Shown here one piece after another: positions 11,620 through 23,519 of a DNA stretch of 64,000 bases. How positions within the stretch are numbered: position 1 is the stretch's first letter; the number at the start of each line of letters is the position of its first letter. The translations under genes were made by a program, and so were the position numbers. Source of the stretch: Nautilus pompilius (taxonomy: Eukaryota; Mollusca; Cephalopoda; Nautilida; Nautilidae). The notes below the pieces were generated by a model. The model made no database searches. It was not told where the DNA came from and was given only the letters and a program-made list of their open reading frames with translations. Location of the stretch: the NCBI GenBank assembly GCA_018389105.1, contig JACATO010001464.1, forward strand, positions 1 to 64,000. Reading direction: 5' to 3'.

Positions 11620-12650
11620 GGTCTCATGCTGAACAGGAGGCCGGCCGGCCACCACCTAACTGGCTGACCGCTGCTCGGGGTGGGAGGGGGCGGCGGTCCG
11701 TCAGCCTCTCCGCGAGCCTCCCAACGCGCAGGCGCATGCTGCTTCATTAAGAGTGGCCGGGCGCGTGCATAAGCGTATTCCGGTCCGGCCAGAAGGTTTT
11801 GGAATCAGCGAAGCAGCCTGGCTGAGCAATAACCTTCTGTGTCGGGAGAAAAGGTCCGGGGATTATCGTTCCTTCCGAGAGTATTCATTGTGCATGTTTA
11901 ATAAACGTGCTGTCCGGGGCTCGCGCGGCTATTGGAACACGCGCCCGTCCGAGCGAAAATTATTGGAAATCCGTTATTTCTAATGGAACGCCATTGTCGG
12001 ATTTTTCACTTGGGTTGCTGCAACAGCCACCAGTGTATTAAAACGGGACGGGTCCGTTCTGACAGAGCGGCGTCGATACGCAACGGACCCCGATCCCCGA
12101 TCTCTCCCCCCCCTCCCCCCCCAAACAACCCACTCTTACAACTTGTTTGTCCTTATCGTCTGTCACGCTACGGTTTCCCGCCGTTTCTTCGCGCGCATTC
12201 GCGCGTGAAAAATAGCAGCGAACGGCCTTCGAGTTGTCGAGATATGAAAAATGGCGGCGAACGACTATGGGTGGCGGGAGCTTAAGCCCGTCCCAGCGAA
12301 ACAACTCCTCGCTACTTCCCCTCCGCCGAAGTTTATGGCCGAGTCGCAGTGGATCCGCGCTTGAAATGAATTCGGTTTCTCGTTTCGCCAACGATCGATC
12401 GCAAGGTGGCGACCATACACGTCAAAAGTACAGCCCTCGCGACCGGCTCTCTTTCCCCGCGCCCCCTCGTGCTGATTCCTCGCATAATGCCAGGCAATAA
12501 AATCCCGCTGGAGAGGGAGGAATTCTTGAAAAACGGACCGTGCAAACTGCCATCGACCGAGCGAGTCCCAATAAAGCTCGCTGTCGATCAGTCTCGCCCC
12601 ACCCACACCCCGGGTACAGGTGTGTGGCCGCCTCTCAGGCAACAACGGAC
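11620..12650. promoter_or_regulatory. CpG-rich island, candidate promoter/enhancer
   Basis: About 1 kb that is clearly richer in G+C and CpG than its AT-rich surroundings. It holds GCGCAGGCGCATGC at 11726-11739 (one base off an NRF1 palindrome) and two ATTGG boxes (CCAAT on the other strand) near 11931 and 11960. An ATGCAAAT octamer lies just outside near 11478. GGCCGGCCGGCCACC is at 11639-11653 and a C run at 12104-12121. Overlapping open frames on both strands (e.g. 12265-12645 minus, 12406-12729 plus) contain no recognised domain and are what few AT-rich stop codons would give by chance. Transcription from here is inferred, not shown. Confidence 0.4.
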
Positions 12651-14510
12651 GTCCACAACCTTTTTAAATTCAAATAATTTTATTTTTATCTGCCAATCAA
12701 ATTCTCTCCCTTTTCCTCCCCCCCCGTAATAACAACAGAGTGATTGTTAAATCTTTACAGAAATTTGTGATTCGAAACGGCTAATGACACAGAACAGCTG
12801 ATATGGAAGAGGGAAGTCCTTGTGCAAGTAGATTCCTACATTCCAACAGCACCGCCACGCATACATTTTTAAAGACAATGTTTACCTTAATTAGTCAAAC
12901 CGAAAAAATGGGAGATAGCAAAATAACAATGGGAACATAATACTAAATCAAGTACGAAACTAAACGAAGCCAGATAAAATAAATAATAGAAATTTAAAAC
13001 AAATCAGATCAGTACAAAAACAAAAGATCGAATATTTCAACATAACAAACGTTCAAGAAAACTCTTTCCAGAAATATAAAAATGATGTTTTTCTACCTGG
13101 AGATAACATAAAACAATAGCAGAGTTTAGATGGATTTTAAAGAATTGCTCTTTTTCTTTGAACCCTCTTGTCGACATGGTTGGCATCATCCACTAGAGGG
13201 AAGAACTAACCCCACCCCAGCATCATTATCCACCGACTCTATTCCATATTCCCAAGGTGAATGACAGAGTTTGACTGATGGATAGTGTCTTCTTAACTGT
13301 AAGAGAAGTCTCAAGCAAATCATTCTTTTGGAGTTCTGCAAGGTGGATCTTTGTCACGGATTCTTCTCTTTGCAATCTTCCTGTTATCTAATTTGCGGGC
13401 TCACTCTTATCGCAAACGGTACTCTCGATGTTTTTCATCGCCCACATTTTTCTAAACATTTATCTTATATTGCAGCAGCCTCTCTTCTTTTTTAATGGAT
13501 ACATTTCGTTTCGATGGTACTTCCCCACCTTCTGTTTTTTGTGCTCTTTGATGTTGGGATGTATTCGCCATGACGTTTTTCTCCATGTACTTGTCTGTTT
13601 CACAGAAGGGTGTGATTTGGTCGTTTTTCTAGCACCGTTTATGATCTGCGCTTCCTATTTGACTGACAGGTTTCCTAGTGAATACACCTTGTCGTGTGTG
13701 GGTGGGCGCCAAAACAGGGCATCCTGCCCTTTTTTACCCACGCAGTCCGTGCATTCATTAAAAAATAGAAAATTAAAAGTAGCCTGTTAAGTAATGTTAA
13801 TTACAGATGAAGCGGACGCTAACCTCTCCAGTACCTCGCACTGAAGACTGAAGCTGATGCCGTGTAGAAAATTTTCTACCATCGCCGAACAGTCGAAGCT
13901 TTAAAAGGAAGATATAATTAGAGAGAATAAACTTGACGGATGCGATCAGAAACTGAACCACCGTCGATAACACACACACAAAAAAAATATCAAAGTGATA
14001 CATTGGCTTGATCAAAATCATTTAAGGTAGAGAAATAAAAACAAAAAGAGCAGAAATTTCAAGGCGTATAGATTTAAATAAGTTTCACTACGATATAAAT
14101 AAATTACGTTCAGCAACACGACATGAAAGAATAAGATGAAGACTGCATTACAATGATTAATTGCTTTTGTTTTCCTTTTCTTGTTAATTTAGAGAATTTT
14201 TATTTATATGTACAATGAGTGGAGATGATCGATAGCTTGCGGGCTATTGGGTTAGAGCTGCAGACTTCTATCGATTTCTGCAAGTTCAACCTCTCCATAT
14301 CAAATACCAACTTTACTTGTAAATATAAAACGACGGTTATAAAATGGGATTTGATTTATCTAAAATATTAATGGTGGAAAATAAAAATATGTACAATAAC
14401 CTTAGTGAATTTAGGAATAGTTTGATATTAAATACATAGACATTTTTTAAAAAAATTTCTGAGATTGCTTTTAAAAAATTATACAAATAAATATATGATG
14501 TGCTAATGCT
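12651..14510. other. Non-coding stretch
   Basis: AT-rich. A hydrophobic open frame at 13428-13790 has no recognised motif and is probably chance. Confidence 0.4.
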
Positions 14511-14516
14511 GTGTAA

Positions 14517-14649
14517 CGTGTGTGCGTGTGTGTGTGTGTGTGGCGTGTGTGGTGTGTGTGTGTGTGTGTGCGTGTGTGTGTGCGTGTGTGTGTGTGTGTG
14601 GTGTGTGTGTGCTGTGTGTGTGTGCGGTGTGTGTGTCTGTGTGTGTGTG
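14517..14649. repeat. GT/CA microsatellite
   Basis: About 130 bp of mostly GT dinucleotides with CGTG and GGTG interruptions. Alternating purine-pyrimidine of this length can adopt Z-DNA. Confidence 0.95.
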
Positions 14650-15335
14650 AACTTGGAAGCGAAATAGAGAAGATTGCTGTGTTCTCGAATCGACATATCC
14701 AACGTCGTTTTTGCGCTGGTTAAGAAATTATTTCTGATGTCAGCATTTCAAGACTGAAGAAACAAAAGTCCTTTAATAATAAGACAACTATAAATATTTT
14801 TTTTCCTGATAACTTTATTTATTAATGATTAAATCGATTGGAGAATCAGGAAACAACCTTTCGGAGATTTATGGAGAGTAGCATTGATATCTTGCCAAGA
14901 AACTGTCAGACTTTTCCTTGCCTCTTGCTCGTGCACTCTGCATGTTGACGTCTCGTTTTGCATCACAGTTGTGCAAATTTTATGGCTGTGTAGGGTTTAT
15001 GAGCACCGAGCGCGCACTTCGCAGTAATATGACCTGGAAGATTAATGTTCTTGTACATAAAAATCATAAAGGGAAATTTCAGACGCTGCTTCTAACTTCA
15101 AACGAACCATGAAATCTCTCCTCGTACCGTTCCAGCCACGACGACACGTAGTTGTCTATGCTGCCATCTGTAGATGTCGGTCCTACGCACCAAGCGATAT
15201 GTTTCTCCAATGGTCTCCGATATTAGTTGTTTGTCCGGCTTTCGGCTAAGACAAGAGTCGCAGGATCAAAAGAAAATAAGCCAGAGCTCAAATAAAGGTT
15301 TACTAATAGGATAGTTACGTACGGCAATGATTTAC
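14650..15335. other. Non-coding stretch
   Basis: No feature recognised up to the candidate exon. Confidence 0.35.
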
Positions 15336-15612
15336 CGATCTACTAGCGTTACAGGTGTTCCGAGTAAGTTGTCCGGAAACTGCCCTGGAGCCGATGTACG
15401 TATCTCGTCGAATGGTTTTCTGACGGCCAGCACGATGGACTGCGGGCAGTAGAACTGCTGCTGATCGCACTGGTGTCCCAGGCTGAGCTCGTTCTCCTGA
15501 TAAGAATGGTCAGATATTTCAAAAACAGTATGTTCCATACTAACGCTGACTGCTAGGGCATTAGTCTGATTGTCAGCCGTTGAACCAAGACGCCTCGCGG
15601 GTCCGAGACCAG
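15336..15612 (-). CDS. Candidate exon, protein not recognised
   Basis: The minus-strand frame is open from 15697 to 15332. Its 3' two-thirds looks coding: codons favour C or G in third position against an AT-rich background, and the peptide is unbiased and contains LGHQCDQQQFYCPQSIVLAV with two cysteines. A donor-like GTAAAT follows 15336 on the minus strand, and an acceptor-like GATCGCAG precedes 15612, though without a strong pyrimidine run; the true 5' edge may lie further upstream. I could not place it in a family. No start codon or partner exon was identified. It could be a worn fragment of a mobile gene instead. Confidence 0.4.
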
Positions 15613-15697
15613 CTGCGATCACATGAATATTGTTTTTGATGCTCAAGTAAAAATACGAATCGCTCAAACAAATCTTAGTGGAAATAAACCCTGACAA

Positions 15698-16265
15698 TGG
15701 AAGCGTTCTCGAAACGTGCGCTAGCTTGGCATTATCGCAGAGACGTCGATGTGGACTAACGTGTAATCAGATTTTCTTATTTTTATTTTTATCAGTTCCT
15801 CCCCAATTTTTGGCATTTAAAAAGAGGCAAGTGACGGATAGACACCGAACACAACTTTTGTCGGTGACGCTGCGACTAAAGAAATAATTTCTAACATAGA
15901 GTTTAGGCTAAATCACTTCAAAACCACCAATGTCTGATCCAAGATAATGTGCCCAATTCTAGTAATATAGCACATTTTCTAATCAAATTACTTTTTACTC
16001 ACACATTTAAATATTTTAATTTTGTTTTGTAAATTTATTAAAAAAAAACACTGGACAACAACCAATTTGCTGCTGAGGCAAATGTGTGTCTTAGACTAAT
16101 TCGAGTATGCTGTTTTCAAATATGAAATAAGGATTAACCAATACCTAAGGATTTCTAGTTTCAGAAATAAACGGAAATCTAAAATTATAAATTTTGAGTG
16201 TTCTTTTTAGTACTGTGTACACACAGCAGGCTACGCAGGAGAACCATGTGGTTGCCTGCTTACAT
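15698..16265. other. Non-coding stretch
   Basis: AT-rich, no feature recognised. Confidence 0.35.
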
Positions 16266-16269
16266 GTAC

Positions 16270-16930
16270 ATACACGTGCTTCTTTTGCTTGTGGAATAGC
16301 CGAGATGATGCAGATCACTATAAGATCAAAGAATGGCCATCAAGATCAGACCATAGTCTAGGAAAATTCAATGTGCAACATGTGCCACTGGTACATCACA
16401 AAGAATATTTCTTCCACCACTGCATATAAAGCTGGGTCTAATGAAGAGCTATATAAATGCAATGTGTGTTGAAGGCGCAGGATTTCTTTATCTGGAAGAA
16501 ATATTTGGAGCAATTTTAACTAATGTCAAGTTGAAGGCTGGAATATTTTTTGGGACCATAAATTCGTGATTTATTTTCCAATCCAGTCTTCAGTCGAGGC
16601 TTAACCCACTGGAGCTGGCTGCATGGGAGGCTTTCAAACTGGTAGTCCACAATTTCCTTGGGAACCACAAAGCAGACAACTATACCAAGTTGGTTCAAGA
16701 CATGATAGAAGCCTTTCAAGAAGAATGGGGTTGCCATATGTTGCATTTTCTTCATTCACACTTGGATTTCTTCCCAGCCAACTTTGGTTGCTGTGAGTGA
16801 TGAATATGGTGAGAGGTTCCCCAACACACAAAGGTGATGGAGACACACTATCAGGAGAAATCCAACTCCAAACATGATGAGGGACTGTTGTTGGTTTCTT
16901 CAGAGACAAACCACTGCTATTCACAAGCGT
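16270..16930 (+). pseudogene. Fossil of a repetitive invertebrate protein family
   Basis: Blocks in order on the plus strand: IKEWPSRSDHSLGKFNVQHVPLV (about 16320-16390, described by position), FLPPLHIKLGLMKSY, GAGFLYLEE, VKLKAGIFFG, LNPLELAAWEAFK, NFLGNHKADNY, HFLHSHLDFFP, SDEYGERF and MMRDCCW. I recall the same order (LPPLHIKLGLMKxFVKAL, HFLHSHLDxFPxNxGxxSDExGERFHQDI, DYCWxLKRD) in many near-identical unnamed arthropod and other invertebrate proteins that behave like a high-copy mobile gene. The function of that family is not known to me. Here the frame changes several times (one shift near 16395-16405, another near 16790) and stops occur, so it is dead. Neither terminal repeats nor target duplications were seen. 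Confidence 0.7.
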
Positions 16931-17077
16931 AAAATCAAGTACTTAAAGCATTTCTAAACAGTTAATGCATACTTTATACAATGTGTTTGAGCTGATGGAT
17001 AATAGTTACTGTACAATATACAATGTGTTTATATTGTGAAATGAATTAATTTTTTTGAAATTTTCCGATGTGCTTGA

Positions 17078-17539
17078 TTTATTAATAAACAATGACTGGA
17101 AAATGACATTTTTCTTTTACTTCAAATCCTGATGTGCTGGGTCAACTGTGACTTCAGATTTGGAATCAGCTGCTTGATTTGATTTAAAAATCACACCTAC
17201 ATATACCTCAGTAGCAGACGAAAAACTACTTTGGCTGTCAGGTGTAATCCACGAATGAAAGTGAAGCACTTCAGAGAACCGATGTATGATGTCTTCCAAT
17301 ACAGAAATATCGTATTTGAATAGACCTACCAGGTGAGCACATCCGGACTGAGTGCCGAGCGCTGATACGCCTGTGTACGTTGGAAGTAGGCAGGGATAAG
17401 AACGGTCTTTTCGAATATCTAACGGTTCTGCGAGAAAACAACAACAACAACGATGCGCAGAAACTCGCACTGATGTTAAACGGAATGAAAACCCATCAAC
17501 GATCTCTTGCCGATTTGTCGTTTTCACAACCAACACCAA
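17078..17539 (-). CDS. Uncertain 3'-terminal exon or orphan open frame
   Basis: The minus-strand frame is open from 17539 to a stop at 17117-17119 (about 140 codons, no ATG near its 5' end). The last 70 residues, from LFKYDISVLEDIIHRF to DPAHQDLK, look more protein-like than the rest. An AATAAA signal lies on the minus strand at 17078-17083, 34 bases past the stop, as a terminal exon would have. The splice acceptor is unclear (possible CCTGGTAG or ATTGGAAG). No family recognised. Equally it may be a chance frame. Confidence 0.25.
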
Positions 17540-17819
17540 CTGGTCCCTTTAGATTCTTGGCTGCTCGGTGATTTACATGGTAGACGAAGGCTGTGCCATT
17601 TGTTTTCACAGGACCCCGGGGTCAAAACGAGAATATCCCAGGTAACATAAGAACCTGTGACGTACGGACTATGCCACAAAACAATTTTTTTTTTTGAAAC
17701 TTTACAGCGACTGTTGCTCTTGGGAGTTTCGCTACTTTCCACAGCGTAAAGCCCGCGAAGCCGTCTGTGTTGATATTTTCGCAGTTTGTTGAACAAAACT
17801 GGTTTCGACAAAAATAATC

Positions 17820-17820
<1 letters not shown>

Positions 17821-17862
<42 letters not shown>

Positions 17863-18048
17863 GGGAGAGGAGAGAGAAGGTACAGAGAGGTACAGAGATA
17901 TGACGTCAGTACACGCACAGAGATGACGTCAATACACAGAGAGAGAGGGGTGTCGGTACAGAGATATGACGTCAGTACACAGAGAGAGAAAGAGAGGGGT
18001 GTCGGTACAGAGATATGACGTCAGTTCGCACAGAGATGACGTCAGTAC

Positions 18049-18089
<41 letters not shown>

Positions 18090-18155
18090 AGCAGGACGAG
18101 AGAGGAGAGAGAGAGGAGAGGAGAGAGAGTAGAGAGAGAGGAGAGAGAGAGGAGA
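17821..18155. repeat. GA microsatellite with embedded CRE palindromes
   Basis: GA tracts at 17821-17859 and about 18052-18155 flank a degenerate minisatellite. Its units read GGTACAGAGATATGACGTCAG plus a GTACACAGAGAG link. Five perfect TGACGTCA palindromes start at 17901, 17924, 17967, 18016 and 18037. TGACGTCA is the full consensus for CREB/ATF-type bZIP dimers. The motif is part of the repeat unit, so copy number of the unit sets the number of sites. Binding in the cell is inferred. Confidence 0.9.
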
Positions 18156-19175
18156 AACCCGTCTTAGACCGGATAACTGAGGCATAGTGGACCGAGTGCT
18201 GTTCGTTTCTAACTAAAATCAGTCGCACAGAAAGGCTCTGGAACGTAATTCATTTTGCATCGCTGCAGGCTTTAAAATGGGCGTAAAGGTGAATTCTCGA
18301 GTTCCGTTAAAATCAGCCGAGTTCCCGGTTGTTCAGCAAAAGTTTCTTTTGGACAAATTCAAAGACTGTACAGATCATGCATCGCTTGTTTTTGTTCACT
18401 GTGGCAGAAATGCCCCTTAAAGGGGCTGGGGGCGGCGACAGTTTCTGATAAACGTTGTTGTAAATCAGATTTGAGAGAAGAAGTAAAAGAAATAAGCAGA
18501 CGATGAGCATTTTGGAGCAGAGCGAGATCTGACGAGCTGGACTCGTTAATGTCTGTAAAAACAAACCAACAACAAACAAACATGAATTTTAATCAGATAA
18601 CAAGATTTTCCAGTGGCAGCAAAATAATTTAAGTTGAAGGAAAGAAAGAGAAGGAAAAATACTGACAACAGGGGTTGGTTCTATGACGAATAACAGATTT
18701 CCAATTAACTTCCATCTCGTTAGGCGCGCGCGCTTCGCCAGCCACGTGTCTCACAACAGAGCCTGTGTTACTTACGAAACAATGAGCATTCGGAAAGAAA
18801 TTATTTTTGTTTTATCTCGACAAAAGTATGGAGTAGGGCAAAATATAGCAGTCGTAGGACAGGTTGGAAGTCGGCCGGCCACCCGTGTGTGGTCCATCGA
18901 AGTGCGTCTGCATCAAACATTGATTCTCCGCGTAGAGTCGCGGGAAAGAGCGTCGACGGAGAGTTCGGTTAACTTGTGAGCAGCCTTGGACATCGGTTGT
19001 AAGTCAAACGCAATTGAATATTTTATTCGCTTTCTCTCACCTAAATCGTGTCGGGTTGCAGGAACGATCGTTGTCTGTATCTGAGTTTGGTTTGTCAGTC
19101 AGCCACGTTTTCGCGATCAGCGTTGATCGGTGGTTAAAGCGCGGTCGGGCTCAAGGAGGCATTGTTAGAGACATT
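18156..19175. other. Non-coding stretch
   Basis: No gene recognised. Contains TCGGCCGGCCACC at 18871-18883, one of four GGCCGGCCAC words in the window. Confidence 0.35.
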
Positions 19176-19176
19176 C

Positions 19177-19222
<46 letters not shown>

Positions 19223-19229
19223 AGAGAGG
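19176..19229. repeat. GA microsatellite
   Basis: About 54 bp of GA with one phase break. Confidence 0.95.
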
Positions 19230-22200
19230 TGGGTGTCAAGCCGCGCTTTGCAATGTCAACGAATTTGTTATTGATCTGTTCTGCTAGGTTTTACTGAATC
19301 GTATTATTTATGCAGGTAATGATGCAGGAGAGTTAGGGATGGCATTTTAAAAAGGCTAAAACTGTAAACGACCTGATTTCTCTAAATCATAAACGAGACG
19401 AATTAATTAATTAATTAACAGATATACGCGCTGATAGATAACTGATTCAGAGCCAGGCAGCATAATAAAAACAGATTCACAAACGTAAATGAATAATGAA
19501 TAAAATCCTGGACAACTGTTTATTTAGAAAAGCTCATAAACTTGGCTATTTCTTTATTAATAGAGATACTGTTAAAAGTGAATAAAGTCTAATGCAAAAA
19601 AAAAAAAAGTGTCAAAAATAATTCTAGAAAATTATTTTTTAGAAATCAAACAAACAAAACGTTTCAAGATTTGATTCTGCGATGACTCGAACTGATGAAA
19701 GAGCAGTGATTTATATACTCCATTTGTGCATATTTCTAACATGCTACTGGTGGGGGCACTGTATGTTTTCAATTAGTGAAAACGAACGTTAATCATTAAT
19801 TTCAGGCGATTTTCAAATTAAAAAAAAAATTCACTTTCGATACTTTTCAAACACGTGTAGGCTACCTGAGAGCTCTTTTGTCAAGAAGACCGCAAACGAC
19901 TCCATCTGTGCAAAGAGCTCTGTAGCGCTAGGTTCCTTCACCAACTCTGGTATGAGCTCTGACGTCATCACTCTTAAACTTTTAGTCAAAAGGGAGTCAA
20001 AGTCAGTGAAACGGACACCTTCCCATGTGTATCTGCGAGATGCTATGTATCTATTTTGTAATTGGCACTTAATGGGCGGAGTTCGGTATCAGGGTCTTTT
20101 TTTACTGCACCAACAGTTTTCCTATTATACATATATTATTTTTAAATAGAAGAAAGACGGAGAGAACAGAATTCTGCGGAAGAGTGAGACCGATACAAAA
20201 GTTCAATTACATGCCGTGATGTCACTAAGATAGTTTTTTTTTTTAAAAAAAGATTAAGTCTCTATTTTAGGTATTAATCAAATATAATCTGCTAAAAGCG
20301 GATTGTGGGAAGCTTCTGGAGCAAATTTCGCATGGGGCGATTTAACTCTCAGTAATGCGTCGTTAGTATACGGATCAGAAAGGTAAATTATATGACGTGT
20401 GTCAGCCGTAAGCCGATCTGGAGATCTTTGTGACGCCTTTGCCGCTGTCGCACCTCCTGGGGGCAGATAGCTTGTCGGAAGTTTCTTTCTCCCCCTCTAA
20501 ATCATTATTGCTGTCTTCAATCAATACCAAATCTGGTGGTTCTGCAATAACTGATTTTCAACATGCTTTCGCATCGGCATTATCATCATAAACTTGCAGC
20601 AAAGTATTGTAACACCGTCTGCGAGCATTTCCCCGTGTTCGCGTGGTGACGCCGTAAATTCTGCCATGATTTATGTGCGCAAAGACACTCTGTGAAATTG
20701 AATTATTCGGATCGCGTTAGTCTACTAACTAACAGATAAATCGCCTGATCTGTTTAATAAATGATCGTGAACACACATCGACCTCAATCGCTAAACTTCA
20801 AAATGCGCGCTGCGAAAACGACTGGCGACTGGCAAAACTTGGCTGTTTAAATAATTTCCGTTCTACGGAAACCGGAGTCTTTCGAGCTGGCTGTCTGGCT
20901 GCAGAAGGATACGAATTTAAATGGTTATTATGCAGTAATTAATTCTACCAACAGACATAACTGTTTCTCTCTCAGGACGACGTTCTCGTCTCAGAAGACG
21001 ACTGGTATACCTGCTGGTTCCGACCCTTTGAATATGCCTTTTCAGGTCCTAGTCAGCTCAACACTAGTGACCAAGCACATCAGACTATCCACCTCTGTAG
21101 TAACGGGGTTTGTTTTTTAAGTTTCCCTTGTTCTTCATTTGACACATTCGGAGCCATCTCCACAGCACTAGAAACATTTGTGAACGTTAACCTCCAAGAC
21201 TGGGCGATCTGATACAATTTCTCCTCAGTAAGACGTCAACAAACCAAAACTGAGCCAGGGGGGTTTTCGTGAAGAGGCCCTTACTATTTAGCAGGTGTTA
21301 AAAAAAACAAAAACAAAACACAAACAGGGGCACAAATTATTCATAAAAATGCAAGAAGTGAATGCGTCAAAATCTTAGTTTTGCCCTTAACAATAACATT
21401 TTTAAAACATGTTTATCTGCATTTGCCTACAAATGAATGAAATATGGAAGATTTGCTTGGAAATATTGAGAACGAATCTTGAGATTTCAAATTATGTACA
21501 TCTTTTCTAAAATATTTCCAGATAAATTCTGAATAGAAGTAGAAACTTAGCCTGATGGGCATATGGCTGAGTTCTAACTAAAGTTGAAATCCTTTCTGCA
21601 TGTTTGATTATCCAGTCGAGGTTTCATTTCGTAGAAATTTGCATTTTTGTGATGTAGATTTTAAAAGGAGATGGCTGTTTTGAAAATAGCCTAAGTCCTG
21701 ACTGGTGCAATTTCGTTAGAAGACGTAATTTAGCTTTGTCTTTGTCAAACTGGCGTCAATTTCGCGTCTTGTGGAAAGTCAGGAGGTTGCTTTTTTTTTA
21801 TGATGGGAAGCGATGTGCGTGTATCTTTTTAGGCAAAGGGATTCGGAAGAAGCAGGCTTTTCACAAGTGAATCCACCGCACCCATATAGAACGAACATGT
21901 GGTGCGAGGGCTTGCCGTACACCACACGTTCCCAGAAGCACTTTCAGGTCTGATAAACGTATTCGCCCACACGGGCGGATTATCTTCTCTTACTCCATGA
22001 TTATTACGAATATAAAGGTAGGTTATTTCACTTTATAGCTCAGTCGCGGAATTAGTTTTCGATTGCAGTTTTGATTATTTTGAAGTTTGTCGACACTGTA
22101 CAATACCGGGCGTTAGTGTTTATATTATTGGAAGTAACGATCTCCCCCATCTCTTTCTCACTCGATTTTTATCGTGTAACTCATTGAGCGTCACTGAGAA

Positions 22201-23355
22201 AATTACTCTCGTATTCAATACGCTGCGCGGTCTGTTCTTTAAGACTGCCAGAAAAGCAACTTGCTTCTGACACGAAGGCAAGTCAGGCGTAAACACCAGC
22301 GACCCGGACTGTTCTCTTTTGAGGGAAGCTGTCTGATTACCTATTATATATCTCTGCACGTGTCAGACGCGGTTTGTGAAAGCTCCATAAACCGTCTCTT
22401 CAGGTTTCTTTAATTACCCCGATTATTACTTTGGGCTGTAAAAGCAGAGATAATAAAAAATATATATATATCTCCAGAACTCTGACGTTGATTTCTTCAT
22501 CGCGGTCGCGGATTTTCTAAGGAAACTGATGAAAATCAGTCACACTTATTTTGGGAGGCATGGCGAAAGAGGAAAAAAAAGTCTTTTGCAATGAAAGGTT
22601 GACCGGAGATTTGGCTTTCATGATTTCAAAATCTTTCTTGGCTTGGTTCGGGTAGTTGGAATCCGGGCACCTGAGCTGATCTTTTCCAAGAACGTTTCTT
22701 ACTCTTTGGAGTGAGGTCGCACCGTCGCCTCCCCTCCCTTTTAATCTACAAGATCGTGGAAGACAGGTTAGCTCGTTGTATACGGCCAGGGGTAAGGTGC
22801 AGATCGCGACCATTACCGCAGTCGTACATGTCTTGTCTCTGAAAAGCCGCCCTCTGCCTGTCTGTTTATTTTTTGGTGAACTATGGCGCATGGACGAGAA
22901 ACTACTAATAGCGTGGAAAACCTCGAGGGAGACGTAAATGCAGGAAGCACCGGTGCTAAATTTAAGTTAAAATACTGATACTTACAGACAAATGGTCGGC
23001 AAAACATAAAAAAAAACAACAACTAGGTGTTACAAACCAATCAGCCGTTAATCGCGTGACCAAGAGACAAATTCTGGCACCAAAGCTGTTCGATAGTGAA
23101 TCCCTCAAGACGGCGTTCTGATATCATAGGAGAAACTTAGCAATAGAAAAGACTAGTAATTTCGAAAATTTACGTACCAACGGAAACAAATAGAAAGATG
23201 GTTTGTGCTTCTGATTCATCAGTTCCAAGCGCTGTAGATGTGCAACTTTTCGCCTGGTTCCAAGTAAATTGTGACACTCGGAAGCAAAAAAAAAATATAG
23301 AAAATCTCTTGAGGAATTCTTAGAAAACTGCAGGGATGTCGTGTTGCAAAAACAG
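19230..23355. other. Long stretch without recognised gene
   Basis: AT-rich, with TTAATTAA repeats at 19399-19421 (homeodomain-type core). The minus-strand frame 22517-22891 (about 125 codons) contains a short hydrophobic run (AVMVAICTLPLAVY) but no recognised family, no clear splice pair and a mixed composition. Confidence 0.4.
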
Positions 23356-23364
23356 CTCTCTCCA

Positions 23365-23398
<34 letters not shown>

Positions 23399-23414
23399 CT
23401 CCATCTCTCTCTCT
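23356..23414. repeat. CT microsatellite
   Basis: CT dinucleotides interrupted by CCAT and TTC. Confidence 0.95.
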
Positions 23415-23489
23415 GCCTAATGCGAGTTAATAAACAGACTAGACAATTTTTTAAAACTTTATGTTTAAGAACAGACATAAAGTGATGAC

Positions 23490-23519
23490 CATATATATAT
23501 ATACACACACACACACAGA
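23490..23519. repeat. AT/AC compound microsatellite
   Basis: Seven or so AT units run straight into eight AC units. Confidence 0.9.

Noticed and set aside
12038-12729. Overlapping open frames of up to 126 codons on both strands
   Set aside because: GC-rich DNA has few stop codons; both strands and several frames are open at once and none shows a motif.
13428-13790. Hydrophobic 120-codon frame that looks membrane-like
   Set aside because: Phe/Ile/Leu richness follows from T-rich sequence; no motif or splice signal.
14337-14723. His/Thr-rich and Cys/Val-rich frames
   Set aside because: Translation of the GT/CA microsatellite.
20451-20497. Short similarity to 51222-51273 (AGATAGCTTGTC and TTCTTTCT in the same order after a CCTCC box)
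   Set aside because: Only about 50 bp with gaps; too weak without alignment statistics, though it may be an old shared repeat.
22517-22891. Minus-strand frame of about 125 codons with a hydrophobic run
   Set aside because: No family recognised, no convincing splice or start context; mixed composition.
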